The notes under the pieces: model-generated
Database searches by the model: none
The model's input: only the letters and a program-made list of their open reading frames with translations
What the model was told of the DNA's origin: nothing
Shown: piece after piece, positions 1-8,716 of the stretch
How the letters are laid out: the number at the start of each line of letters is the position of its first letter
Numbering within the stretch: position 1 is the stretch's first letter
Made by a program: the position numbers and the translations under genes
Assembly (NCBI RefSeq): GCF_001476285.1
Contig: NZ_LDRU01000103.1
Coordinates: 1-38,534 of the forward strand
Reading direction: 5' to 3'
DNA from: Microbacterium testaceum
Lineage (GTDB): Bacteria > Actinomycetota > Actinomycetes > Actinomycetales > Microbacteriaceae
DNA: 38,534 nt

Positions 1-702
1 CGCCAGTGGCGCGAGGGCGGGGCGACGACGGCGCCGTGGGGGCTGGGCCTGCTGGGGTGGGCGACGGCCACCGGGGGTGCCGGCGCCCTCGTCGCAAGGG
101 AGCTCTCCCTCGTCCTGCCCGCTCCGATCGCCGCGACCGCCGCGCAAGCGATCATCTGGCTCGGATTCGCGGTGCCGGTGGTCTGGGCGTGGAGCCGGTC
201 CCGCCCTCGCGGTCTCCTGGACTTCCGCGTCGTCGATCTCCTGTACGGCGTCGTCCTCGGTGTCGTCGTGCGATTCGTCCAGGGCGCCCTGGCGCAAGCC
301 GGGGGCGGCCCGGTGCCGTGGCCCTCCACGACGACGGTCGACGGGGCGCTCCCGGATGGCTTCGTCGTCGACGCGATCTCCGGTGTCGCGGTCGCGCCCG
401 TCCTCGAGGAATCCTTCTTCCGGGGCGTCGTGCTGGTGTGCGCGTACACGGTCGTCCGCCGGTGGTCGGGGCGCCTCGCGGGAGCGGTGGCCGCGACGGC
501 CATGTCGACCGTGCTCTTCGTCGCCGCGCACCTCCTCGTCGCGTCGTCGTCCGTGTCGGATGTGTGGGCACTCGCGCTCCTGGGGGTTGTCACGGCTGCC
601 CTCGTGCTCGGGACCGGCCGGCTGTGGGCGTCGGTCGCCACGCACGTCGTGTTCAATGCCACGGGGATCGCCCTCGTCGCGGTGGGCACTCTCTGGCGAT
701 GA
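1..702 (+). CDS. CPBP family intramembrane metalloprotease (5' partial)
   Basis: The frame is open from base 1, so the true start lies left of the window; about 233 C-terminal residues are visible. The protein is hydrophobic with several membrane segments. It carries the three CPBP (Abi/CAAX protease-like) signatures: EESFFR near 409-426, FVAAH near 526-540, and HVVFN near 643-657. In this family the two glutamates and the histidines form the metal-dependent active site inside the membrane. Substrates are unknown here; relatives act in prenyl-protein processing, bacteriocin immunity or regulated proteolysis. It ends 211 bases before rplM and is separated from it by a promoter, so it belongs to an upstream unit. 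The family call is firm; the biological role is not. Confidence 0.85.
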   Translation, partial: RQWREGGATTAPWGLGLLGWATATGGAGALVARELSLVLPAPIAATAAQAIIWLGFAVPVVWAWSRSRPRGLLDFRVVDLLYGVVLGVVVRFVQGALAQAGGGPVPWPSTTTVDGALPDGFVVDAISGVAVAPVLEESFFRGVVLVCAYTVVRRWSGRLAGAVAATAMSTVLFVAAHLLVASSSVSDVWALALLGVVTAALVLGTGRLWASVATHVVFNATGIALVAVGTLWR

Positions 703-740
703 CTCCCTCGTCTCTCGCGGGCTGACGGTGCGCGCTCCGT

Positions 741-769
741 TTGGCGTCGGCATCCGAATGTCGTAGTCT
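741..769 (+). promoter_or_regulatory. Housekeeping sigma-70 type promoter of rplM-rpsI-glmM
   Basis: TTGGCG at 741-746 and TAGTCT at 764-769 are separated by exactly 17 bases. Transcription would start near 776, giving a leader of about 138 bases before rplM. This is the best-formed -35/-10 pair in the window apart from that of groES, as expected for ribosomal protein genes. Confidence 0.7.
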
Positions 770-775
770 TGATCT

Positions 776-913
776 TTGGTGCCTGCCTCTCTGCGAGCAG
801 GTTGCCCGAACGTGAGCCCTCCACCGGCCCTGTTCCCCGGTCTTCGACACGGGAACGGACCACCGGAGCGGGATTCACGAACTCCTCCGTTCGATCAAGA
901 AAGCAGCACTACT
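776..913 (+). promoter_or_regulatory. Structured 5' leader of rplM
   Basis: This 138-base untranslated leader contains two simple hairpins. The first pairs CCTGC (782-786) with GCAGG (797-801). The second pairs 830-837 with 851-858 (GTTCCC/GGGAAC core) and is flanked by direct repeats CCACCGG at 821-827 and 860-866. No open frame with a ribosome site was seen. Autogenous control by L13 is known for leaders in other phyla, but no match to a described L13 leader can be claimed from inspection. Confidence 0.4.
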
Positions 914-1360
914 GTGACGCGCACTTTCACCCCCAAGGCCGCTGAGGTCACGCGCGAGTGGGTCGTTATCGACGCCACCGACGTCGTTCTCGGCCGCCTG
1001 GCCTCGCACGCGGCGGTCCTCCTCCGCGGCAAGCACAAGCCGACCTTCGCCAACCACATCGACTCCGGCGACTTCGTCATCGTGATCAACGCCGAGAAGG
1101 TGGCGCTCACGGGTCAGAAGCTCCAGAACAAGAAGGCGTACCGCCACTCGGGCTACCCGGGCGGTCTGAAGTCCGTCACCTACGACGAACTCCTCGAGAA
1201 GAACCCCGTCCGCGCGGTCGAGAAGGCCATCCGCGGCATGCTGCCCAAGAACAGCCTCGGCGCGGCGCAGCTCAAGAAGCTCAAGGTCTACCGCGGCGCG
1301 GAGCACCCCCACGGTGCCCAGCAGCCCACGGCATACACCTTCGACCAGGTCGCCCAGTAA
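914..1360 (+). CDS. rplM: 50S ribosomal protein L13
   Basis: This 148-residue protein is full length for bacterial L13, an early-assembling protein that binds 23S rRNA. The conserved core is readable: [16 protein letters not shown], the GKHKPTF segment, HSGYPGG and AIRGMLPKN. The GTG at 914 is chosen because it gives the usual short N-terminus before the WVVIDA motif. The frame stays open further upstream, but that stretch is the leader and has no ribosomal-protein similarity. A purine-rich stretch (AAGAAAG, 897-903) lies at Shine-Dalgarno distance. It is the first gene of a three-gene unit with rpsI 24 bases downstream and then glmM. Confidence 0.97.
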   Translation: MTRTFTPKAAEVTREWVVIDATDVVLGRLASHAAVLLRGKHKPTFANHIDSGDFVIVINAEKVALTGQKLQNKKAYRHSGYPGGLKSVTYDELLEKNPVRAVEKAIRGMLPKNSLGAAQLKKLKVYRGAEHPHGAQQPTAYTFDQVAQ

Positions 1361-1384
1361 GCGCCGCCGGATAAGGACGAAACA

Positions 1385-1855
1385 GTGTCGAACATCGACT
1401 CCAGCAACTACAGCACCGAGACGCCGGCCGAGCAGTCCGTCGTCGCCGCCGAGCGCCCCGTGCTCTCGGTTCCCGGCGCAGCCGTGGGCCGCCGCAAGCA
1501 GGCCATCGCCCGCGTGCGCCTGGTTCCCGGCTCGGGCACGATCACGGTCAACGGCCGCACGATCGAGGACTACTTCCCGAACAAGCTGCACCAGCAGCTG
1601 ATCAACGACCCGTTCACGGTGCTCGAGCTCGCGGGCTCGTACGACGTGATCGCGCGCATCTCCGGTGGCGGCCCGTCGGGCCAGGCCGGCGCGCTGCGCC
1701 TGGGCATCGCCCGTGCGCTCAACGAGATCGACGCCGAGAACAACCGCCCGACCCTGAAGAAGGCCGGCTTCCTCTCGCGCGACGCTCGCGTCAAGGAGCG
1801 CAAGAAGGCCGGTCTCAAGAAGGCCCGCAAGGCGCCTCAGTACTCCAAGCGCTGA
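1385..1855 (+). CDS. rpsI: 30S ribosomal protein S9
   Basis: The protein is 156 residues. The S9 core begins near residue 36 with [15 protein letters not shown], continues with [11 protein letters not shown] and the [21 protein letters not shown] block, and ends in the diagnostic basic tail [12 protein letters not shown]. That C-terminal tail reaches the P-site tRNA in the ribosome. The roughly 30 residues before the core are acidic and polar, a short extension common in actinobacterial S9. It starts at GTG 1385 with AAGGA ten bases upstream. It is co-transcribed with rplM; glmM follows after 14 bases. Confidence 0.97.
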   Translation: MSNIDSSNYSTETPAEQSVVAAERPVLSVPGAAVGRRKQAIARVRLVPGSGTITVNGRTIEDYFPNKLHQQLINDPFTVLELAGSYDVIARISGGGPSGQAGALRLGIARALNEIDAENNRPTLKKAGFLSRDARVKERKKAGLKKARKAPQYSKR

Positions 1856-1869
1856 GTTCGAAACTCCGT

Positions 1870-3225
1870 ATGCCTCTTTTTGGCACGGACGGGGTGCGGG
1901 GGCTGGCCAACGGCCTCCTCACCGCCGAGCTCGCGTTGCACCTGGCCCAGGCGACTGCCGTCGTCCTGGGCCAGGGCCGTTCTGCGGAGGCGCGCAAGGC
2001 CGAGGGGCGTCGCCTCACGGCCGTCGTCGCCCGCGATCCTCGCGTCTCGGGGGAGTTCCTCGCGGCCGCCGTCTCCGCGGGCCTGGCTTCCTCCGGTGTC
2101 GACGTCCTCGACGCCGGCGTGATCCCGACCCCCGCCACCGCGTTCCTCATCGCCGACCGTGACGCCGATTTCGGCGTGATGGTCTCGGCCTCGCACAACC
2201 CCGCTCCCGACAACGGGATCAAGATCTTCGCCCGCGGCGGCACGAAGCTCCCCGACATCGTGGAGCGGCGGATCGAGCGCGCCCTCGAAGGGCAGCGACT
2301 CCAGCCCACCGGTGCCGACGTCGGCCGTATCCGGCGTTTCGCCGACGCGGAAGACCGCTACGTGCTGCATCTTCTCGGTTCTCTGCCGCACCGGCTCGAC
2401 GGCATCCACGTCGTTCTCGACTGCGCGCACGGCGCCGCCGCCGGTGTGTCGCCCGAGACGTTCAAAGACGCGGGCGCCACGGTCACCGTGATCGGTGCCG
2501 ACCCCGACGGGCTGAACATCAACGACGGCGTGGGCTCGACGCACCTGGACGTGCTCGCCGAGACCGTCGTGCGCCTTGGAGCCGACGTCGGCATCGCCCA
2601 CGACGGAGATGCCGACCGGTGCCTCGCCGTGGACGCGCAGGGCAACGTCGTCGACGGCGACCAGATCATGGCGATCCTCGCCGTCGCGATGAAGGAGCGC
2701 GGGACGCTCGTCGACGACACGCTCGTCGCCACCGTCATGAGCAACCTCGGTCTGCACCGAGCGATGGAAGCCCATGGCATCCGGGTCCTCCAGACCGGCG
2801 TCGGAGACCGCTACGTGCTCGAGGCCATGAACGAGGGCGGATACTCCCTCGGCGGCGAGCAGTCGGGGCACGTCATCATGAGCGACTTCGCCACGACCGG
2901 CGACGGTCTGCTGACGGGTCTGCACGTCGTCGCCGAGATGGCGCGGCAGGGCAAGACCCTGGCCGAGCTGGCGTCGCTGATGACCGTGTACCCGCAGGTG
3001 CTCGTGAACGTCCGCGGGGTCGATCGCGACGGTGTCGACGATGAGGGCGTGCAAGCGGCGGTCGCCGCATCGACGGCCGAGCTCGGCGACTCCGGGCGCG
3101 TGCTGCTACGCGCCTCCGGCACCGAACCGCTCGTCCGCGTGATGGTGGAGGCGGCGTCGGAGGATGTCGCGCGGGCCCACGCCGACCGGCTCGCCGACGT
3201 CGTGCGGGAGCGACTCGCGCTGTAG
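1870..3225 (+). CDS. glmM: Phosphoglucosamine mutase
   Basis: GlmM interconverts glucosamine-6-phosphate and glucosamine-1-phosphate, the step after GlmS toward UDP-GlcNAc for peptidoglycan. The 451-residue length is normal. N-terminal FGTDGVRG, the phosphoserine loop ASHNP (catalytic Ser108), the Mg-binding loop DGDADRC, the sugar-binding GEQSGH and the phosphate-binding RASGTEP near the C-terminus are all present in order. The gene follows rpsI by 14 bases with no strong Shine-Dalgarno, so it probably depends on the ribosomal promoter at 741-769. The substrate-producing gene glmS lies about 2 kb further on, beyond ppx and coaA. Confidence 0.96.
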   Translation: MPLFGTDGVRGLANGLLTAELALHLAQATAVVLGQGRSAEARKAEGRRLTAVVARDPRVSGEFLAAAVSAGLASSGVDVLDAGVIPTPATAFLIADRDADFGVMVSASHNPAPDNGIKIFARGGTKLPDIVERRIERALEGQRLQPTGADVGRIRRFADAEDRYVLHLLGSLPHRLDGIHVVLDCAHGAAAGVSPETFKDAGATVTVIGADPDGLNINDGVGSTHLDVLAETVVRLGADVGIAHDGDADRCLAVDAQGNVVDGDQIMAILAVAMKERGTLVDDTLVATVMSNLGLHRAMEAHGIRVLQTGVGDRYVLEAMNEGGYSLGGEQSGHVIMSDFATTGDGLLTGLHVVAEMARQGKTLAELASLMTVYPQVLVNVRGVDRDGVDDEGVQAAVAASTAELGDSGRVLLRASGTEPLVRVMVEAASEDVARAHADRLADVVRERLAL

Positions 3226-3290
3226 CCGCTCGTCCCCTCGACGAGTTCGAGAACGTCCGCGGGCGTCCGGTCCCTTCGAGCCTTCGTCGT

Positions 3291-4220
3291 TCAGTACTCC
3301 AGCGACTCGATGTAGCGCAGCAGCACACCCTCGCGCAGAGCCCAGGGGGAGACCTCGAGCTCTTCGACGTCCATCGCTTTCATCGCGCGCTCGACCACGA
3401 TCGCGGCGGCGACGATCTGGAACGTCCGATCCGCGGTGATGCCGGGCAGTGCCTCGCGCGCGTCGGCGGGGATCTGCGCGAGACGCGGGATCCAGTCCTT
3501 CAGCTGCCGCCGGGGCAGGACCATGCGGTCGATCCCCGACCAGCCCGGCACCGGGTACCCCGCGAGCTTCGCGAGAGAGCGGATCGCCTTCGACGACCCC
3601 ACCACGTGGTCGGGGCGGGGGAGGGCGGCGAAGCGTTCGGCCACCGGCGCCAGGACGGACATGGCGTGCTGGCGCAGCGCGTCGATCTCGTCGGCGCTGG
3701 GCGGGTCGTGAGGGAGGAACTGCACGGTCGAGCGTCCCGCGCCGAGCGGGACCGATTCCGCGAGATCGGGTAGCTCGTCGGCGCCGCCGGCGATCTCGAG
3801 CGATCCGCCGCCGATGTCGAACAGCAGGATCTGTCCCGCCGACCAGCCGAACCACCGCCGCACCGCGAGATAGGTGAAGCGCGCCTCGGTCTCCCCGCCG
3901 AGCACCTGCAGCGGCTGGCCGAGGGCTTCCTCGATCCGCGCGATCACGGCGTCGCCGTTCGTCGCCTCGCGGACCGCCGACGTCGCCGTCGCGAGGAGTT
4001 CGTCGACCCCTTCGGCCTCGGCCGTCGCGCGGGCCGCGGTGACGGCATCCACGAGTCCCTTCACTCCCTCGGGCGAGATCGACCCGTCGGGCTGGAGGTA
4101 GCGCATGAGGCGCAGCACCGAGCGGTGGGACGTGGTGGCTGTGGGGCGGCCCCCGGCTCGCGCGTTGGCGACGAGCAGGTGGACCGTGTTCGAGCCGATG
4201 TCGAGGACTCCGAGACGCAC
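3291..4220 (-). CDS. Ppx/GppA family exopolyphosphatase / pppGpp phosphatase
   Basis: The 309-residue protein belongs to the actin-fold ASKHA phosphatases that release orthophosphate from polyphosphate or convert pppGpp to ppGpp. The first phosphate-binding loop is at the extreme N-terminus (LGVLDIGSNTVHLLV) and the second is LLFDIGGGSLEIAGG. The short single-module form, without the HD-like C-terminal domain of E. coli Ppx, is typical of Actinobacteria. The start is GTG 4220: it lies six bases after a -10 box TACGCT (4232-4227 on minus) and begins right at the ASKHA loop. A much longer antisense frame continues upstream but has no family similarity. It is convergent with glmM and divergent from coaA. 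Which substrate it prefers cannot be read from sequence. Confidence 0.9.
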   Translation of the reverse strand: MRLGVLDIGSNTVHLLVANARAGGRPTATTSHRSVLRLMRYLQPDGSISPEGVKGLVDAVTAARATAEAEGVDELLATATSAVREATNGDAVIARIEEALGQPLQVLGGETEARFTYLAVRRWFGWSAGQILLFDIGGGSLEIAGGADELPDLAESVPLGAGRSTVQFLPHDPPSADEIDALRQHAMSVLAPVAERFAALPRPDHVVGSSKAIRSLAKLAGYPVPGWSGIDRMVLPRRQLKDWIPRLAQIPADAREALPGITADRTFQIVAAAIVVERAMKAMDVEELEVSPWALREGVLLRYIESLEY

Positions 4221-4226
4221 GGTCCG

Positions 4227-4265
4227 AGCGTAGTGGGAAGGCGCGGATCGGCCCGCGAGTAGCAT
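4227..4265. promoter_or_regulatory. Divergent leaderless promoters for ppx and coaA
   Basis: On the minus strand TACGCT (4232-4227) is followed by six bases and the ppx GTG at 4220. On the plus strand TAGCAT (4260-4265) is followed by six bases and the coaA GTG at 4272. The 27 bases between the -10 boxes must hold both -35 regions, so the promoters overlap. No clear -35 hexamer is seen. Both messages would begin at or next to the start codon. Confidence 0.65.
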
Positions 4266-4271
4266 TGCCGC

Positions 4272-5216
4272 GTGTCCGAGACCGCCGCCGCACCGTCGCT
4301 GAGCCCCTATCGACAGATCGATCGAGCCGAGTGGGCCCGCATGGCCGGGGGGATCGAACAGCCGCTCACCGAGACCGAGGTCGTGCAGTTGCGCGGCATC
4401 GGCGACCGGCTCGACCAGCGCGAGGTCGCCGAGGTCTATCTGCCGTTGAGTCGCCTGCTGAGCCTTTACGCGCGCGCCACGCGGCGACTGGGGGCCGACA
4501 CGAGCGCCTTCCTGGGAGAACCGGATGCCACGACCCCCTTCGTCATCGGGGTCGCCGGATCCGTGGCGGTGGGCAAGTCCACCATTGCGCGCCTGCTGCG
4601 CGAGCTGATGAGTCGCTGGCCCGACACCCCGCGGGTCGAGCTGGTGACCACGGACGGATTCCTCTATCCGAACGCCGAGCTCGAGCGGCGGGGCCTCATG
4701 GACCGGAAGGGCTTCCCGGAGTCCTACGACCGGCGAGCTCTCGTCGAGTTCCTCAGCGAGGTGAAGTCGGGGGCAGAGGAGGCGCGCGCTCCGTTCTACT
4801 CCCACGTGCGGTACGACATCATGCCCGATGCGCACGTCACCGTGCACCGGCCGGACGTCGTCATCGTGGAGGGGCTCAACGTGCTGCAGCCGCCGCCCTC
4901 GCCGAACGAGGTCGCGGTCAGCGACCTGTTCGACTTCTCGATCTACGTGGATGCCGATGCTGCCCACATCGAGCGCTGGTACGTCGATCGCTTCCTGGCG
5001 CTGCGCGACAACGCCTTCACGAACCCGTCGTCGTTCTTCCGCGTCTTCGCGGACATCAGCGACGAGGAGGCGGTCGAGCGGGCACTGGGCTTCTGGCGTG
5101 AGATCAACCTCCCCAACCTCGAGGAGAACGTTCTGCCCACGCGGCACCGCGCGAAGCTCGTGCTGCAGAAGGGCGCCGATCACACCGTCGAATCGGTGCT
5201 GCTGCGCAAGCTCTGA
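4272..5216 (+). CDS. coaA: Type I pantothenate kinase
   Basis: CoaA phosphorylates pantothenate, the first and regulated step of coenzyme A synthesis. The 314-residue protein starts with the typical [14 protein letters not shown] segment. It carries the P-loop GSVAVGKST at residues 96-104, the TTDGFLYPN motif that follows it, and the conserved region from RKGFPESYD to [10 protein letters not shown]. Full-length E. coli CoaA is of similar size. The GTG at 4272 sits six bases after TAGCAT, so the transcript is probably leaderless. The gene stands alone between the divergent ppx and glmS, which has its own promoter. Confidence 0.95.
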   Translation: MSETAAAPSLSPYRQIDRAEWARMAGGIEQPLTETEVVQLRGIGDRLDQREVAEVYLPLSRLLSLYARATRRLGADTSAFLGEPDATTPFVIGVAGSVAVGKSTIARLLRELMSRWPDTPRVELVTTDGFLYPNAELERRGLMDRKGFPESYDRRALVEFLSEVKSGAEEARAPFYSHVRYDIMPDAHVTVHRPDVVIVEGLNVLQPPPSPNEVAVSDLFDFSIYVDADAAHIERWYVDRFLALRDNAFTNPSSFFRVFADISDEEAVERALGFWREINLPNLEENVLPTRHRAKLVLQKGADHTVESVLLRKL

Positions 5217-5256
5217 GCCCTCGCATCGAACGGGAGTTCGTTCAGGCGCGGCCCCG

Positions 5257-5262
5257 TAGACT
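5257..5262 (+). promoter_or_regulatory. -10 box upstream of glmS
   Basis: TAGACT is followed by eight bases and the glmS ATG at 5271. The transcript would have a leader of only one or two bases or none. There is no room for a glmS ribozyme between coaA and glmS. Confidence 0.55.
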
Positions 5263-5270
5263 CGGAAGCT

Positions 5271-7121
5271 ATGTGCGGAATCATCGGTTACGTGGGTCCT
5301 CGGCAGAGCCAGGACATCCTTCTCGCGGGCCTGTCGCGGCTGGAGTACCGGGGTTACGACTCCGCGGGCATCGCCGTGATCGACGGTGACGGCGGGCTGG
5401 GCATGCGCAAGCGCGCCGGCAAGCTGGCGGTCCTTCGCGAGGACCTCGAGTCGTCGCCGATGCCCAACGGGACGACGGGCATCGGGCACACCCGCTGGGC
5501 CACGCACGGCGGCCCCACCGACGCCAACGCGCACCCGCACCTGGCCGACGACGACAAGCTCGCCGTCATCCACAACGGCATCATCGAGAACTTCGCCGAG
5601 CTCAAGAGCGAGCTCGTGGGCGACGGCTTCGCCTTCCGCAGCGAGACCGACACCGAGGTCGCCGCGGTCATGATCGGTCGGGAATACGCCCGCACCAAGG
5701 ACCTCGTGCAGGCTTTCCGCTCCGTCGTGTCGCGCCTCGAGGGCGCCTACACGCTGCTCGCGATGCACGAGGACCACCCCGGCCTCGTCGTCGGCGCGCG
5801 TCGCAACTCGCCGCTCGTGATCGGCCTCGGTGAGGGCGAGAACTTCCTCGGCTCCGATGTCGCTGCTTTCGTCGAGCACACGCGCAACGCTCTCGCGATC
5901 GGGCAGGACGAGATCGTGGCCATCACCCCGGACGGCGTCGAGGTGACCGACTTCTCGGGCGCTCCCGTCGAGGTCGAGGCCTTCGAGGTCACCTGGGACG
6001 CGTCCGCCGCCGAGAAGGGCGGCTGGTCGTCGTTCATGGCCAAGGAGGTCTCGGAGGAGCCCGAGGCCGTCGCCAACACGCTGCGCGGCCGGATCCACGA
6101 GGGCCGGGTGGAGATTCCCGAGCTGGAGGGGCTGGACGAGTTCCTCGCCGACATCGACCGCATCCTCGTCATCGCCTGCGGAACCGCCGCTTACGCCGGC
6201 ATGGTCGGCAAGTACGCGCTCGAGACCTGGACGCGCGTCCCCGTCGACGTCGAGCTCGCGCACGAGTTCCGCTATCGCGACCCGGTGCTCTCCCCTCGCA
6301 CCCTCGTCGTCTCGATCAGCCAGTCGGGCGAGACGATGGACACGCTCATGGCCGTCAAGTACGCCCGGTCGCGCGGCGCGAAGACCCTGTCGATCTGCAA
6401 CACGCAGGGCGCCACCATCCCGCGCGAATCGGATGCCATCGTCTACACGCACGCGGGCCCCGAGGTCGCCGTGGCCTCGACGAAGGCGTTCGTCGCGCAG
6501 ATCACCGCGCTCTACCTCCTCGCCCTGCACGTGGGTCGTGTCCGCGGCGCCGTCGACGCGATGGTCGCCGTCGAGGCGGTCACCGAGCTCGAGGCGGTCC
6601 CCGGCAAGATCGCCCGCGTGCTCGAGACTGAGCAGGCGCGCATCGAGCAGCTCGCGCACTGGATGGCCGACACCCGCTCGGTGCTGTTCCTCGGCCGCAA
6701 CGTCGGGTACCCGATCGCGCTCGAAGGCGCGCTCAAGCTCAAGGAACTGGCGTACATCCACGCCGAGGGTTTCGCCGCCGGTGAGCTCAAGCACGGCCCC
6801 ATCGCCCTGATCGAGCCCGGCCAGCCGGTGTTCGTCGTGGTGCCCTCGCCGCGCGGTTCGGGAGAGATGCACAAGAAGGTCGTCTCGAACATCGAGGAGA
6901 TCCGCGCCCGCGGTGCCCGCGTCATCGCGATCGCCGAGGAGGGCGACGTCGCCGTTCTCCCCGCGGCGGACGAGGTGCTGCGCATCCCGCTCGCGGCTCC
7001 CCTCTTCGAGCCGCTGCTGGCCGTGGTGCCCCTCCACATCTTCGCCATGGGTCTGGCCGAGGCCAAGGGCCTCGATGTCGACCAGCCGCGCAACCTCGCG
7101 AAGTCGGTCACGGTCGAGTAA
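5271..7121 (+). CDS. glmS: Glutamine--fructose-6-phosphate aminotransferase (isomerizing)
   Basis: GlmS makes glucosamine-6-phosphate from fructose-6-phosphate and glutamine, committing carbon to amino-sugar and wall synthesis. The 616-residue length is typical. The mature N-terminus begins with the nucleophile Cys2 in MCGIIGYVG, followed by GHTRWATHG and HNGIIEN of the class II glutamine amidotransferase domain (about residues 2-225). Two SIS sugar-isomerase domains follow, with SQSGETMDT and, near the C-terminus, AEGFAAGELKHGPIALI and the closing LAKSVTVE. ATG 5271 is fixed by the need for Cys at position 2. A very strong hairpin terminator begins directly after the stop codon. Confidence 0.97.
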   Translation: MCGIIGYVGPRQSQDILLAGLSRLEYRGYDSAGIAVIDGDGGLGMRKRAGKLAVLREDLESSPMPNGTTGIGHTRWATHGGPTDANAHPHLADDDKLAVIHNGIIENFAELKSELVGDGFAFRSETDTEVAAVMIGREYARTKDLVQAFRSVVSRLEGAYTLLAMHEDHPGLVVGARRNSPLVIGLGEGENFLGSDVAAFVEHTRNALAIGQDEIVAITPDGVEVTDFSGAPVEVEAFEVTWDASAAEKGGWSSFMAKEVSEEPEAVANTLRGRIHEGRVEIPELEGLDEFLADIDRILVIACGTAAYAGMVGKYALETWTRVPVDVELAHEFRYRDPVLSPRTLVVSISQSGETMDTLMAVKYARSRGAKTLSICNTQGATIPRESDAIVYTHAGPEVAVASTKAFVAQITALYLLALHVGRVRGAVDAMVAVEAVTELEAVPGKIARVLETEQARIEQLAHWMADTRSVLFLGRNVGYPIALEGALKLKELAYIHAEGFAAGELKHGPIALIEPGQPVFVVVPSPRGSGEMHKKVVSNIEEIRARGARVIAIAEEGDVAVLPAADEVLRIPLAAPLFEPLLAVVPLHIFAMGLAEAKGLDVDQPRNLAKSVTVE

Positions 7122-7177
7122 GCCGGGACGAGGAAGGGGCCGGATGCCGTGGCATCCGGCCCCTTCCTCGTCCCGGC
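7122..7177 (+). terminator. 27-bp perfect hairpin after glmS
   Basis: Bases 7122-7148 are the exact reverse complement of 7151-7177, leaving a two-base centre. The stem begins one base after the glmS stop codon, and its top is GGATGCC/GGCATCC. There is no U-tract. It is read as an intrinsic or factor-assisted terminator that isolates glmS from acpS. Confidence 0.8.
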
Positions 7178-7217
7178 GACCGGGCAGAATGGACAGGATG
7201 CCAGGAGGGGAGGGTGC

Positions 7218-7598
7218 ATGATCGTCGGAATCGGCGTCGACCTGGTCGACGTGCCCCGTTTCGAGGAGCAGCTCGCGCGGACCCCGCGGCTGCTGCCCCG
7301 CCTCTTCGCGCCCGCGGAGCGCGTGCTCAAACCCCGCTCCCTCGCCGCACGATATGCCGCGAAAGAAGCGCTCATCAAGGCCCTCGGCGGCTCGGACGGC
7401 GTGTACTGGACCGACATCGAGGTCGCGTCCGAGCCCTCGGGCCGCCCGGTCTTCGCCCTGAGCGGTGAGACCGCCGACACGATCGCGGCCCGCGGCATCA
7501 CGGTGTTGCACCTCTCGATGTCGCACGACGCGGGGCTCGCCACCGCGTACGTGATCGCCGAAGCCGGAACGCCGACCCCTCCAGGAGACACCGCATGA
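7218..7598 (+). CDS. acpS: Holo-[acyl-carrier-protein] synthase
   Basis: AcpS transfers the 4'-phosphopantetheine arm from CoA to a serine of acyl carrier protein, activating fatty acid synthesis. The 126-residue size matches AcpS-type transferases. The Mg/CoA-binding N-terminus IVGIGVDLVDVPRF, the second motif LAARYAAKEALIKALGG and the later HLSMSHD are present. ATG 7218 is preferred over upstream in-frame starts because AGGAGG (7203-7208) precedes it and IGVDLVD falls at the usual position. It forms a tight unit with alr through a four-base ATGA overlap. A possible -10 (CAGAAT, 7185-7190) lies just after the glmS terminator. Confidence 0.95.
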   Translation: MIVGIGVDLVDVPRFEEQLARTPRLLPRLFAPAERVLKPRSLAARYAAKEALIKALGGSDGVYWTDIEVASEPSGRPVFALSGETADTIAARGITVLHLSMSHDAGLATAYVIAEAGTPTPPGDTA

Positions 7599-8716
7599 GA
7601 ATGGCACCGGGAGTGCTCCGCGAAGCCCTCGTCGACGTGGATGCGATCGCGGAGAACGTCCGACACCTCCGACGCCTCACGGGGGTCGAGGTCATCGCGG
7701 TCGTCAAAGCCGCGGGGTACGGTCACGGCGCGCATCGCGCGGCGGTGGCCGCCCTGCGCGGAGGGGCGACCCGGATCGGCGTGTCCGACATCGACGAAGC
7801 TCTCGCGCTGCGCCGGTCGGGCATCCATGCGCCGCTGTTCGCGTGGTTGCACGCGCCCGGGGCGTCGTTCGTCGAGGCGGTGCGCCACGACATCGAGCTC
7901 GGAATCTCCGACATCGACCAGTTGCTGCGCGCGGCGGACTCGGCTCAGGGCGATCGCCCCGCGGCGGTGCACCTCAAGATCGAGACGGGCCTCTCGCGTA
8001 ACGGTGTCGCGCCCGCCGACTGGCGAACCGTGTTCGCCGAGGCTGCGCGCCTCGAGCGCATCGGACGGCTGCGCGTGGTCGGACTGTTCTCGCACCTGTC
8101 GAACACGAGCGAGGCGGAGGACCTCGCTGCGCTCGCTCGCTTCGAGGAGGGCGTCGTTCTCGCGGCATCCGCGGGTCTTCATCCGCCGCTTCGGCACATC
8201 GCCGCGACGCACGCGGCCATCGCGCTCCCGCAGACGCGTCTGAACGCCGTGCGCATCGGCATCGGCATCTACGGCATCTCCCCGTTCCACGATCGGACGT
8301 CGGCGGATCTGGGCCTGCGCCCGGCCATGACCCTGCGCGGCGCGGTGTCGGCCGTTCGCCGCGTGCCGGCGGGGACAGGGGTGTCGTACGGCTACGCCTA
8401 CCGCACCGAGCGCGACACGACCCTCGCGCTCGTGCCCCTCGGGTATGCGGACGGCGTGCCCCGACAGGCCTCGGACCGTGGGCCCGTCGTGATCGGAGGG
8501 CGCCGGTTCACGGTCGCCGGGCGCATCGCGATGGACCAGTTCGTCGTCGATGTCGGCGACCACCCCGTGTCGGTCGGCGACGAGGTCGTGCTGTTCGGTG
8601 ATCCGACCCTCGGGGTCCCCGCGGCGCGCGACTGGGCCGACGCCGCCGACACGATCGACTACGAGATCGTCACGCGCATCGGCGCCCGGGTGCCGCGTCG
8701 GGAGGTCGGCGCATGA
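7595..8716 (+). CDS. alr: Alanine racemase
   Basis: Alr interconverts L- and D-alanine with pyridoxal phosphate, supplying D-Ala for peptidoglycan. The 373-residue protein has the PLP lysine in VIAVVKAAGYGHG (Lys38) near the N-terminus of the TIM barrel. The second catalytic base, Tyr265, lies in VSYGYAY, and the C-terminal beta domain contains GRIAMDQFVVDVG. ATG 7595 overlaps the acpS stop (ATGA) and has AGGAG upstream; a second ATG at 7601 would shorten it by two residues. It is translationally coupled to acpS before it and tsaE after it. Confidence 0.96.
   Translation: MRMAPGVLREALVDVDAIAENVRHLRRLTGVEVIAVVKAAGYGHGAHRAAVAALRGGATRIGVSDIDEALALRRSGIHAPLFAWLHAPGASFVEAVRHDIELGISDIDQLLRAADSAQGDRPAAVHLKIETGLSRNGVAPADWRTVFAEAARLERIGRLRVVGLFSHLSNTSEAEDLAALARFEEGVVLAASAGLHPPLRHIAATHAAIALPQTRLNAVRIGIGIYGISPFHDRTSADLGLRPAMTLRGAVSAVRRVPAGTGVSYGYAYRTERDTTLALVPLGYADGVPRQASDRGPVVIGGRRFTVAGRIAMDQFVVDVGDHPVSVGDEVVLFGDPTLGVPAARDWADAADTIDYEIVTRIGARVPRREVGA

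Noticed and set aside
3226..3290. A convergent terminator between glmM and ppx.
   Set aside because: Only short imperfect pairings (around ACGTCCGCGGGCGT) were found; not strong enough to list.
5217..5270. A glmS ribozyme upstream of glmS.
   Set aside because: Only 54 bases separate coaA and glmS, the ribozyme is a Firmicutes-type element of about 150 bases, and a -10 box lies eight bases before the ATG.
7142..7158. GGATGCC inverted repeats as insertion-sequence ends.
   Set aside because: The same heptamer occurs throughout coding sequences and in several terminators, with no transposase or target duplication.
3291..7607. A minus-strand open frame of over 1400 codons covering ppx, coaA and glmS.
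   Set aside because: Only its last ~309 codons (from 4220 down) encode a real protein, Ppx/GppA. The rest is antisense to coaA, glmS and acpS with Arg/Asp/Val-rich low-complexity translation typical of high-GC shadow frames.
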